Shown one piece after another: positions 1-9,697 of a stretch of DNA of 64,000 nucleotides (positions within the stretch are counted from its first letter, which is position 1; every line of letters starts with the position of its first letter). The DNA lies in the NCBI GenBank assembly GCA_023653785.1, contig JAMKCH010010132.1:52308-116307 (forward strand), in the 5' to 3' direction. The notes beneath the pieces are model-generated. The model was not told the origin of the DNA. It saw nothing but the letters and a program-made list of their open reading frames with translations, and did no database searches. Both the position numbers and the translations under genes were made by a program. This DNA comes from Ophioderma brevispina (taxonomy: Eukaryota > Echinodermata > Ophiuroidea > Amphilepidida > Ophiodermatidae).

Positions 1-1520
1 TCTGCAGACTACAGTTGATTTTTCATTCATGGAAATTTGTTGTTCAGAGTGAATTGACTCCAAGTGTGAAGTCATTCCAGAACAATGGATAGAGTCCGTT
101 TTTACTCCATTTCAAATAGATGTATTAATAGGTGTTTGCAAGGCTGCAATAATGCAGTGTTAACTTTAACAGTGGTCTAACAGTAGTCAAGGTCTTTGCT
201 TTGTGCGGTAATGAAATGAGGTGGTAATAATAACTTGAATCTGACAGTACAGGTGAATGCTAAAGCTCACACGGTCACAAAACTCCAAGGGTTTGAAACT
301 CCAAAGGTGAAAATTAAATCCAATTATTTTACTTCACTCCAAGTTAAGTCCACATGATGGCCGAAGCTCTGAAATCGCCCCCTTGACTATTCGCCTCTGC
401 TTCCCATATCGGAGTGTAGACCGAAAGTTAACATGCCGGAAGCCGTGGACTTTCACACGTTATTCAAACACAGGAATTAGTCAACAAAGATGACCTTGCG
501 AGTTGCGAGGTCACCTCCGCTCACTATCCCCTGAAGCTGTCCATACGTCACGACACTCCAAAACACTCAGGAGTATTATCAGAGTTTGAGCTTCACCCCA
601 CGTTTTTTAGTGGGATAAAACCTTGCTAGACCCTCGATAAAACTCCAGAGTTTAAACTCTGAATGCATCTACACGGTCAAAAACTCTGATTGACACTCCA
701 GAGTTTTGAAACTCTGGAGTTTCAGCCTCTTTGTGGACACCACTTCTATAAAAGTATGATTTGTTCAGATCAACTTTGCAGGGTTCACATGTTTTTGCCA
801 CAGGTGGAATAAACATGGTTTTAAGCATGTTTTCCACTTGGCAAAATCACCTTTATGCCACTTTTTGCCGGTAAAAGTGACTAAACCTGAAAAAATGTGG
901 ATATTCTTTCATTTCCAAGTTTGCAAGAATCACACCACCAGTTGGCAATTTAAGAAGAGAAGTTTGCCCCCCAACTGAGTTGTCAACCCAAAAGTTGATA
1001 AAAACAGTTAAAATCAAGCTCAACAATGCTTCAAATGCTTCTTAAAAACAAACCAAACAAACACAATCCTTTTTAAATATTGACCTGTCCCAATCTGGTC
1101 CGTGTACATGTACTAGTCTGCAGCAAGTCTCAAAATGTTCCCATCACTTTGAATATTTCAAGATAAACCCTTTTAACTACAAGATTTGTATGGTTGCTTT
1201 GCAGTATTTATGCAGTGAAGCAATTTTTGTTGTGAACACACTTTAGAGACAGCAGCATAGTTGTTTTTCACCTTTGAGTGCATTCTTTGACTGCCTACTT
1301 CAGGGAGCGGTCATTATTTACTTCGGGAGGCGAATGGAGGAATTCAACATTTGTTAAAAAAATTCACATTCCCTATTTTAAATTCATTTAAAAGTTCAGG
1401 TTACCCCCTTTCTCCTTGATAACAATTTTTGTATTCCCTCTCTTGTTCACACAAAAATTCCTATTCCTCAAATCCTGCATTCCCTAAATCTTCCATTCCC
1501 CCTTCAAATACAAGGTTTTT
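1..1520. other. Non-coding, with short palindromes
   Basis: No coding exon is recognisable here; the reading frames are short and AT-biased. From about 269 to 720 a motif with ACACGGTCA followed by AAACTC appears twice (near 270 and 671), and the right part holds two perfect palindromes (646-661 and 695-720). This could be a small non-autonomous element, but I could not define its ends. Confidence 0.4.
646..720. repeat. Pair of perfect palindromes
   Basis: CAGAGTTTAAACTCTG at 646-661 is a perfect 16-bp palindrome. At 695-720, ACTCCAGAGTTT, a two-base TG loop and AAACTCTGGAGT form perfect 12-bp arms. Both share the CTCCAGAGTTT core, so they look like diverged units of one repeat. Function is unknown. 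Confidence 0.8.
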
Positions 1521-2118
1521 GTGTCGCCTGCCCTAAGGCAGGAAAACACATAGGGATCTCTTTGTCCACTGTTGATGTCTGTTGTTGATGTCTGTTGTTG
1601 TTGATGATGTCTGTTGTGAAAAAGGGTTAACATTTGCCTGTAATATCCTCATACTTTGATGGATTTAAACCCAAACTTGGGTCACAGGTGCAACATAGCA
1701 TCCCCCACTTTTGATGAGGTCAAAGGTCACATGCCAAGGTCAAAGGTTATGTGAGGTCAAGTTGTAAAATAGGCTGAAAATGTAAAATTGACCTCATTTG
1801 AAAAGATGAAGTTCAATTGGAACCAAACTTGAATCATAGGTGCAACATGAGATCCCTCATTTGTTGATGAGGTCAAAGGTCACATGCCAAGGTCAAAGGT
1901 TATGTGAGGTCAAGTTTTAAAATAGACTGAAAATGTAAAATTGACCTCATTTGAAAAGTTGAAGTTCAATTGGAACCAAACTTGAATCATAGGTGCAACA
2001 TGAGATCCCTCATTTGTTGATGAGGTCAAAGGTCACATGCCAAGGTCAAAGGTTATGTTAGGTCTATCATTCACTAACCGCAACGGCAGGCGACACAAGC
2101 GGTCCGGGACCGATGTAA
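1521..2118. mobile_element. Family A repeat copy 1 (short TIRs, internal AGGTCA tandem units)
   Basis: The copy is bounded by a perfect 12-bp inverted repeat, GTGTCGCCTGCC at 1521-1532 and GGCAGGCGACAC at 2085-2096. A conserved GGTCC...GGACC-type tail ending in CGATGTA follows. Between them are about two and a half tandem units of roughly 155 bp, each containing AGGTCAAAGGTCA (1717-1729, 1870-1882, 2033-2045). Related copies occur at 9089-9697 and 52315-52731, and a diverged one at 16240-16645. No ORF lies inside, so it is probably non-autonomous. The superfamily is unknown because I found no clear target-site duplication. Confidence 0.75.
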
Positions 2119-3081
2119 TTTTTGATGTGATACTAAAGTCTCAAGTTTGATGGGATGAGTGGGTGGGATGTTGAGGGTGGAGGATCGGATAGTGCCCCTT
2201 TAAACTATTTCCTGTCTTCCAACATCCCTTAATTGAAGTGCTTTGTGAAAACTGCCATTTACAAACTGGTACTGGCATTTTTAAAAGTGCAGTCTGAGCC
2301 AGGAGAGATTTAAAATTTATTTATGAAAAGTCAGAATCCTGATACAGCATTATACATGGTATCTTGTACTTGTAGTATGGGACCTTTATAAAGCGGATTA
2401 AAATTCCAACACACAAATGAGATCAAGCATTTTCATCGCATACCAGTGATTACCTATGTTGCGTGTTCCTGAGTATTACTGATGAACATCTATTGGAAGT
2501 GGTGGGGAAAAATTGAACTCTGCATTTTAATTTATTAAGGAACTTGGGTCCTAACTGATATTATAGTGAAATGGTTTGATTGCTTCAAGTGGATTAGGGC
2601 GTGTCTGGTGTAGGTACAAATGTATCCTTGGGGATGTTTTGGACATGTAACTGAAGAAGCTCATTTTGACCTTTCTCAGATAGGAAATCTGAATTTGTGA
2701 ATTTGCCCCCCCCTTTTTTTTACATGTTAGCCATAGTTGTTTTCCCTTTTACCCACTGGTTTTATTTGTATATTTAAAGAACAATAATTAATCCACTTTT
2801 CAGACTAGACCCATTAGTCTATGAACTTCTAATGTCACATGGTGATAGATCATGATGAGGTCATATGCTGTATACTTGTTGGATAGGTTATGAATGTTAA
2901 TGAATTCAGATCATTGCATATTTTCAATAAAATGTGATTAATTAAACCACAATTGTGGGCCATCTTAATTATGCACCATGTAATTTTGTTGTAAACTATT
3001 TATGCGTGCATATAGGCTGAACTGGCAATGTGCCGGGAAAATTGTCATGGCCAACTTATCAGTTAACTTGTTAAACCACAG
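2119..3081. other. Intergenic or intronic DNA, nothing recognised
   Basis: AT-rich sequence with short homopolymer runs (C then T near 2707-2721). No exon, RNA gene or clear repeat boundary was seen. Confidence 0.5.
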
Positions 3082-3440
3082 TTCGGCCCTTTCATGGCAA
3101 AAGGGCGTAACTCAAAATTTTGACATTTTGAGTTAGTGACATATCTTTGGTAAATCGAGGATGATCTTTCCATTTTTTATGGTCTCAAGTCGCAAAAGTG
3201 GTGCGTTTACAAGATAGCGGTACCTATCTCAAGCATTTTTTTAAATGTTTTTCACAATTTTCATGGCAAAAGGGCGTATCTCAAAGTTAGGCCATTTCTT
3301 AATAACTTATCAATGAAACGCAACACCTTTATTATGGCAAAAGGGCCTAACTCATAGTTACGCCATTTTACAGGAAAACTTACGCAACATTTTTTATGGC
3401 AAAAGGACGTAACTTGAGTTAAGTCATATTACCAAAAGAA
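3082..3440 (+). repeat. Outer left arm: GGCAAAAGGGC motif repeats
   Basis: ATGGCAAAAGGGCGTAACTC or a close variant occurs near 3094, 3263, 3336 and 3396 in the same orientation, with degenerate spacers. It mirrors the array at 5375-5825 and the terminus at 6017-6051. Confidence 0.6.
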
Positions 3441-3623
3441 TCAGGAGGCCGGGAGAAGATGGGAATTGGCGTGACTTTACAATACCCGACGTGCTTATAT
3501 CTCATCTCTAGTGGACACAGATATGGCCATAACTTTACAATACCCTGTGCACACACATCTGCAATCACTTGTGTACACAGATTTGGGCATAACATTAAAA
3601 TATCCTGTGCACTAAGCCATTAT

Positions 3624-4310
3624 TGTCTAATACCAATTTGTCTAATAACCATTTAGTCTAACATCCAATTTATCTAACAACCAGAATGTCTAATATCCAA
3701 TTGGTCTAATGGCCATCTAGTCTAGTGCCCATTTTGTCGACTTCCATTTGGTCTAATAACCGCAAAAAAACACCATTCTAATTATATCCCAGTCTAATAT
3801 CCATTTGGTCTAATACCCAATTGGTCTAAATAAATAAATGTCGACATTTATATAGCGCCTTTCACAATGTATCAAAGCGCTTTACATTTATTCCGCTGCC
3901 ACTAGAATATGTCAGCTGCCTTACAAATGCCCAAGGCATACTCATACCTTTGGGCGGCTCTCAATGGACAATATTCCTAACAGCTCCCCATTTTGCACCT
4001 GGGTGGAGAGAGGCAAGCGAGGTAAAGTGCCTTGCCCAAGTGCTCAACACATTGGCCTCAGCGAGACTCGAACCCAGGACCTTTGGGTCATGAGTCGGTC
4101 GTTGTATCCACTGGACCACATGTACCCTCTAACATTCATCTGGTCTTATATCCATCTGGTCTGATATCCATTTGGTCTAATTGGTCTAATACCCATTTGG
4201 CCTAATGTTCATTTGATCTAATATCCACTTGGTCTAATGTCCTCCTGGTCTAATATCTACTTGGTCTAATAATACTCATTTGGTGTAATATTCATTTGGA
4301 TGTTAAAGCC
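3624..4310 (+). repeat. Inner left arm: GTCTAAT / CCATTTG minisatellite
   Basis: Degenerate units of roughly 18-20 bp of the form GGTCTAATATCCATTT run from 3624 to 3830 and resume from about 4122 to 4310 after a SINE insertion. The complementary version is at 4846-5270. Confidence 0.8.
3828..4120 (-). mobile_element. tRNA-derived SINE inserted in the minisatellite
   Basis: On the minus strand TGGTCCAGTGG (4118-4108) matches the RNA polymerase III A-box consensus TRGYNNANNGG exactly. GGTTCGAGTCT (4074-4064) matches the B box with one change, about 33 bp downstream, as in a tRNA-like head. The body follows toward lower coordinates, including a GTAAAGCGCTTTG block and GGCGCTATATAAATG, and ends in an ATTTATTTA-type tail near 3828-3840. 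The length of about 290 bp suits a SINE. It splits the GTCTAAT minisatellite, which shows insertion after the array existed. The target-site duplication is uncertain; TCTAA at both edges is too short to rely on. The LINE partner is unknown. Confidence 0.75.
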
Positions 4311-4325
4311 AAAAATAATTGATCT

Positions 4326-4824
4326 TAGGGATGTACCGATCCGATCGGTATATCGGTATTGGTACCGATATTAGTCGGATCGGTATCGGTGATCGGAAAA
4401 TCTCCCCTTCTACCGATCGATTTGATGACCGTATACGTCATGGCATTCAAGCACAGTACTATAAACATTCTGGCGTTCAAACACAGTATAAACATTAAGT
4501 TCACTAAGAAACCTCTCACTTTATTGTTCTAAAACTCATTTTTTTAGCGCACTGCATATGGTGGTTATTACAAGAATAAACTTTTATCATGGGTATAGCT
4601 TTTGTTCATTAAATATCTTGTCTGAATAGCGATACAGCAAGAGTACTCCTTAGTATAGTGGTGTATTTTATATGGAAACTTCCTTAACGTGGTCCCCCCC
4701 CCCCCCCCCCCCCCCCCCCAAAAAAAATTCAAAAATATATGGTATCGTATCGTATCGGGCAGATTTTCGGTTTACGAAAACTCGTATCGGCCGATACCGA
4801 TAAAATGTAGATCGAACATCACTA
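4326..4824. mobile_element. hAT-like non-autonomous transposon with 8-bp TSD
   Basis: The 499-bp element is flanked by a perfect 8-bp direct repeat ATTGATCT (4318-4325 and 4825-4832). Its ends are imperfect inverted repeats starting TAGGGATGTACCGATC on the left and TAGTGATGTTCGATC as the complement of the right. Subterminal regions are rich in CGATCGGTATCGG-like motifs on both sides. An 8-bp duplication is the hallmark of hAT insertions. There is no transposase frame, so it is a MITE-like passenger. It sits near the centre of the foldback structure and carries a 26-base C run. Confidence 0.85.
4694..4719. repeat. 26-base poly-C run
   Basis: An uninterrupted run of C followed by eight A, inside the hAT-like element. 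Its length is likely to vary between individuals and between reads. Confidence 0.95.
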
Positions 4825-4845
4825 ATTGATCTTAAACATTTATTT

Positions 4846-5270
4846 AAAAAATAGACCAAATGGATATTAGGCCAAATGGGCATTAGACCAAATAAGTATT
4901 AGACATAATGAATATTAGACTAGCTGAATATTAGAGTAAATGGATATTAGACCAAATGGATATTATACCAGATGGATGTTAGACCAGATGGATATTAGAC
5001 TAAATGGGTATAACCAAAGGGATATTGGACCAGATGGATATCAGACCAAATGGAATATTAAACCAAATGGGTAATAGACAATTGGCATTAGACCAATTCG
5101 GTTATAGACGATATGGAAATTAGACGATATGAGTTTTAGACCAGATGAATATTAGACTACATGGCTAGACTATATGGTTATTAGCCTAAGTGGGTATTAG
5201 ACTAAATGGTACGTAGACCAATTGGAGTTAGACAAAATGGCCATTAGACCAAATGGGATTTCACCAAATG
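4846..5270 (-). repeat. Inner right arm: complementary GTCTAAT minisatellite
   Basis: Units such as ATTAGACCAAATGGATATT repeat with variation. They are the reverse complement of the array at 3624-4310, so the two can pair as a long imperfect hairpin. Confidence 0.8.
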
Positions 5271-5374
5271 GCAAGTCACCTATTTTGCTTCACCACACAG
5301 TGAACAAAAATGCTCCACCACACACTGTGAAAAAATAACTAATATTAAGTTGTCTAAGGGCATATCTATGAGAT

Positions 5375-5825
5375 AAGCCCTTTTGCCATAAAAGTTTTGA
5401 TTGTCCAGAGACCTATTTCTAAGCTAAGCCTTTTTTGCCATGAAAATACCTGATACATTAGTTATTTTTCTTCACAGCAAAAGGGCCTATCTCTAAGATT
5501 CGCCCTTTTGCCATGAAATACCCGATGCAGCAGTTATTTTTCATTCGCGGCAAAAGAGCCTAACTCTAAGATATGCCCTTTTGCCATGAAAATACCTGAT
5601 ACGTTAGTTATTTTTCTTCACGGCAAAATGGCCTATCTCTAAGATCGCCCTTTTGCCATGAAATACCCGATGCAGCAGTTATTTTTCATTCACGGCAAAA
5701 GGGCCTAACTCTAAGATACGCCCTTTTGCCATGAAATACCCGATGCAGCAGTTATTTTTCATTCGCGGCAAAAGGGCCTAACTCTAAGATTCGCCCTTTT
5801 GCCATGAAAATACCTGATACGCAAT
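5375..5825 (-). repeat. About 73-bp tandem array, each unit a small hairpin
   Basis: About six units contain (G)GCAAAAGGGC, a TAACTCTAAGAT-type loop and GCCCTTTTGCC, then a spacer ending in CAGTTATTTTTC. Each unit could fold as an 11-bp stem. Units start near 5475, 5551, 5625, 5696 and 5769. They are complementary to the outer left arm motif. Confidence 0.8.
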
Positions 5826-6952
5826 GCGACACTTTGGTATAACTTCATAAATTATTTATTTCTCCAAAACTACAAAGGCATTTAGGCCAAAAATGATATG
5901 ACAAATACAAAAAAGAGTCAAGAATATTCCTACATAAGCCATACTGTGTCAAAATAAGTCATACAAAAAAAAATAATTCCCTAAACTTTAAAGCCATTTT
6001 TCTCGAAATGCTGTTTTTCGAGTTACGCCCTTTTGCCATAAAAGGGCCGAGTTCTTGAATCACTGGGCAGTTTTGAATGTTATTGCTGAAATGATTTTTA
6101 AATAATACATATTTGTTAGGGAAGGTTCAAAGTGACTATAGAAGTCCACCATATAGACCAAGAGAAGAATCGTAGCTCCCACAATGCAGTGCTTCCATTG
6201 GAAGTTTTTGTACAGGGAATCAGTGAATCGGTTAGAGACTGAAAACCACTCTTAAATGAAGTGTGATCCTACTGTTCAATTTAGCCATGTTAATCACGAA
6301 CGATTTACAGACTACCTGTTACAAAAAAACTTCCATGAAAGCAAGGCATTTGTGGGAAGCTATTGAAATATTTATTATATAGCCATTTCAAAATAATCAT
6401 CAGAAATGTTTGAAGAAAAATTTCAATCTATGGGGGCGTTCAAAATATGCTGGGTACAAGTGCCTGCTAGTCACATGCATAAAGGCAAAATTAGCGTAAA
6501 GTGCGAGTGATGTGATGACCCGTGGTTCTAAACGGATGCTATCAGGGTCATAATGTTTGGAAAAACTTGAAAAGTTATATGCATAAAAGTTAACACGGGT
6601 TGGCCCAACTATGGACCATAGCAGAGAGGGAGGTGGTGAAGGCCATATAAACTCTCTATAGTTTTTTGAGCCATTGTGTTCTGTTGCTCACTTAGTTGTT
6701 GGATGTATTTCGCAGGACAGTTCGCCCGCAAACCCCGCCATATTAGTACCGCCAGCTACGCAGTGATTCGGCACATACTTTGACCAATCTCCCATTCGCT
6801 TTCCCAGCCAGTTAACGCACTTCACACCAGCGTATGTTCGATTCCCAGCCACTGTAGTAAGGGGAAAGGGAACACATGCATAGTAGGATTTTTTTATCAG
6901 AACAAAAACAAACAAACAGGGCAGAGGCCTGTGATGCATGGGAGTCTGGTGT

Positions 6953-7020
6953 GTTTTTTTTTTTTTGGTGTGTGTGTGTGTGTGGGTGCGTGTGTGGGGG
7001 GGGGGGGTGGGTGAGTGGGG
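6953..7020. repeat. T run, GT microsatellite and G runs
   Basis: Poly-T is followed by a GT repeat, then a 12-base G run and G-rich sequence. Confidence 0.9.
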
Positions 7021-7303
7021 GGCTACTTTGGCTCAGCCAGGTGACTCTAGATACTGCTGCATGTGATGCATTGGCTGTACAGAATGCTGTACAGAAATGC
7101 TGATGCTGAGATGCAGATTTGAGATTTGACTTTCTATCACATGGGGGGGGGGGACAACTTACAATGAAATAAAAAATCAGAGTGGTTGCAAAAATGTAGG
7201 AAAGACAGCAATTAGTTTTGTCGCTTGCAGAATCTTACTTTGTGAATTGTGGAGCACCACATAATGATATATTTGAATTTATAGGCATATAGATGTGAAT
7301 GCA

Positions 7304-7338
7304 TGAGGTGCAGTTGTGCACCTCACAACTGCATCTCA
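7304..7338. repeat. 15-bp inverted repeat (stem-loop)
   Basis: TGAGGTGCAGTTGTG (7304-7318) pairs with CACAACTGCATCTCA (7324-7338) across a five-base loop, with one mismatch. No U-tract or neighbouring gene suggests a terminator; it may be a relic of a small element. Confidence 0.8.
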
Positions 7339-9088
7339 TTTGTTGTCCTTTTGTACTGTAATTTTACAACACTGTTAAAAAATGACAAGTTCATTGACTT
7401 AAGTCAATTTAATATTTTTTTTGCCTTAGACCTCATATAAACTCATTACTCTAATCATTATGCACACTGGGCTGACCTGACTCAAGGCCAGTTTCAGAAC
7501 ATCCACCTGTCAGTGATTTTTTTTGCTCCACAATTTTGTGAAAGGCTATTGTACATTAGCATGTGATGGAGGTTGGCAATCCTTTGGGCAGGTGGAAGTA
7601 ATTTCATTAATCCACTGTGTGATATAAACTGAATGACCATTGAACTTCAAAACTTGGGAGGGTGATAGAGGCATGGTGAGTTCCGTGCTGTCCCTTTTTC
7701 TACAGGTTGTGAATATTAATGAGCTCATTTGCATTTTTGAAGAACTGAGAATGTATTTTTCAGTTGGTCAAATTAAAATGTGGTTGCTTTTTCTGTCTTT
7801 CAAATTCACACACTGGGGACCGGCTTAATTATGCACTGTCTAATTCTTGTTTGAAACCAAAGTTATGATCAAATTGTCTACTAATGATGTTATGTCAAGG
7901 TGTAAGACATAAATTAAAAAATTTATAGGAGAAGTGATTAATCTGAAATTCTACTTATTTGATGCCATAGTCCATTGAGGGAAGAATGTTTTTGTCCCAT
8001 TAAACAAGGGACAAATGTTCGTGAGTGTCAGATTATTTGCCTTACATACTAGGTTCGGTTCGTTCGGTGGCCTTTGTCCTATGCACCCCCAGGAAAGTTA
8101 AGGATGGGCAAACCTTTGCTCTCAACAGTAGAACCGAGTACAAAACCTGAGTGAGAACATCAATAGGCACTTCAAACCCTTCAAATATTTAGTTTAATGT
8201 GAATTTTTGTTGTAAGGTTGAATTTTCAATTCAGGTCTGCAATTAATTAGAGTAAAATTCCTTAAAACCATGTAAAAATATCAAAACTGAAGATGTTATT
8301 CTTCAACGGTTTAAACATTGTACCACCGAAAAGAAAATTATGCATAATCTAGGTCCTAGGGGTAATTTTAAATAAACCATAAAATTAAAAAAAAAAAAAA
8401 AAAAAATGACTTATTATTATGACTTTTTCTGATGAATGAAGAAAATAACCTAACCTTCAATATTCATGTTAATATATTATTTTTTAGCTTTTCTCTTCAT
8501 GATTCAAGGCTAACTCAGAGATTTCGCAAGGGCGCAGTCACTCAGTTTCAACAATCACGTTTTTTGCATATACATAATGCTTTTCTATAGACTATCACTG
8601 TGTGAAAATATTAGCTCAATTAGGTTGGGGGGGGGGTTGCGAAGTCCTTCTACAGAAAATTACAATTTTGTTCTAAAATTCCAGATCTGAATTTTGTTAT
8701 GTATTCACGGTATCCTATGGCAACGTTATATACTGTCCAACTGTTATTACTGCTGAAAACAAAAAATCTGATTCATCCAACTTTGGAATTTATCATTTTA
8801 GGTGACTCCCTTTAGTTCTAGATGGCTATTTTAATTACTCACAAAAAATTATATTTCAAAATCTCTGAGTTAGCCTTTAATCTTATTGCATGTGACCATA
8901 GGGCTGTTATGGTCTCCAATGAACTTTAAAAATGCAACTAAAGTCTTAATTTGATGATATTTTAGTTGATCAAACAGTTGGTTGATTAACACTCTTGCGG
9001 TGGCGTGTCTGCCAGACTGCCAGGGCATGAAAAACTAGTGCATATTTCCCGGAAAAAAGTCACATTCCCCAATATTTCCCACCATTTT

Positions 9089-9697
9089 TGTTTCGCCTGA
9101 CCTAAGGCAGGAAGACACATGTGGATCACTTTGTCTCCACTGTTGTTGCTAGTCTGTTGATGATGTTCCTGTTTGTTGATGTCTGTTGATGTCTGGTGTG
9201 AAAAAGTTAACGATTTGCAGTAATTTCCACATACTTTGATGGATTTAAACCAAACTTGGGTGGGGGGTCACCGTGCAACATTCCATCCCCCACGTGTTGA
9301 TGAGGTCAAAGGATACCCATTCCAGGTCAAAGGTCTGTGAGGTCAAGTTGTAAAATAGGCTTAAATGTAAAATTTACCTCTATGGAAAACTTGAAGTTCA
9401 ATGGAACCAAACTTGAATCATAGGTGCAACATGGGATCCCTCATTTGTTGATGGGGACAAATGCCCTGCCAAGTTCAAAGGTCAGGTGAGGTCACGTTGT
9501 AAAATAGGCGGAAATGTAAAAATTGACCTCATCTGAAAAGTTGAAGTTCAATTGGGAACCAAACTTGAATCATAGGTGCAACATGGGATCCCTCATTTGT
9601 TGCTGAGGTCAAATGTCACGTAAAGGTCAAAGGGTCCTGTTAGGCCTATCATTCATTAACCGCGACGCAGGCGACACAAGCGGTTCGAGGACCGATG
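9089..9697. mobile_element. Family A repeat copy 2
   Basis: It starts with TGTTTCGCCTGACC, a mutated form of copy 1's GTGTCGCCTGCC, and ends with GCAGGCGACAC at 9667-9677 plus the conserved tail to CGATGTA. Internal units match copy 1, including the segment around AACTTGAATCATAGGTGCAA, but the AGGTCAAAGGTCA sites are mutated here (for example AGGTCAAAGGATA near 9304). It is older or more degraded than copy 1. Confidence 0.75.

Larger units (their letters stand above)
3082..6051. mobile_element. Composite foldback-like element with two tiers of inverted arms
   Basis: The outer ends are inverted copies of about 35 bp at 3082-3116 and 6017-6051; both contain the core ATGGCAAAAGGGCGTAACTC or its complement. 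Inside, GGCAAAAGGGC motifs recur on both sides. Further in, a GTCTAAT/CCATTTG minisatellite runs in one orientation on the left (from 3624) and in the complementary orientation on the right (4846-5270). The structure would therefore fold back on itself. A SINE interrupts the left inner arm and a hAT-like element occupies the loop. Sea urchin TU and Drosophila FB foldback elements share this plan of tandem repeats inside inverted arms, but homology to them is not claimed. No transposase ORF is present and no clean target-site duplication was found. Confidence 0.6.
6052..9088. other. Non-coding DNA with simple repeats
   Basis: No exon is recognised. There is a T run, GT and G-rich simple repeat at 6953-7020, a G run at 7144, an inverted repeat at 7304-7338, an A run at 8389-8406 and a G run at 8628. 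The 6601-6870 stretch is somewhat richer in CG, but no gene model is supported. Confidence 0.5.

Noticed and set aside
5375..5825. CRISPR-like regularly spaced repeats
   Set aside because: Units are contiguous 73-bp tandem repeats with similar spacers, in animal DNA with spliced genes; no cas genes.
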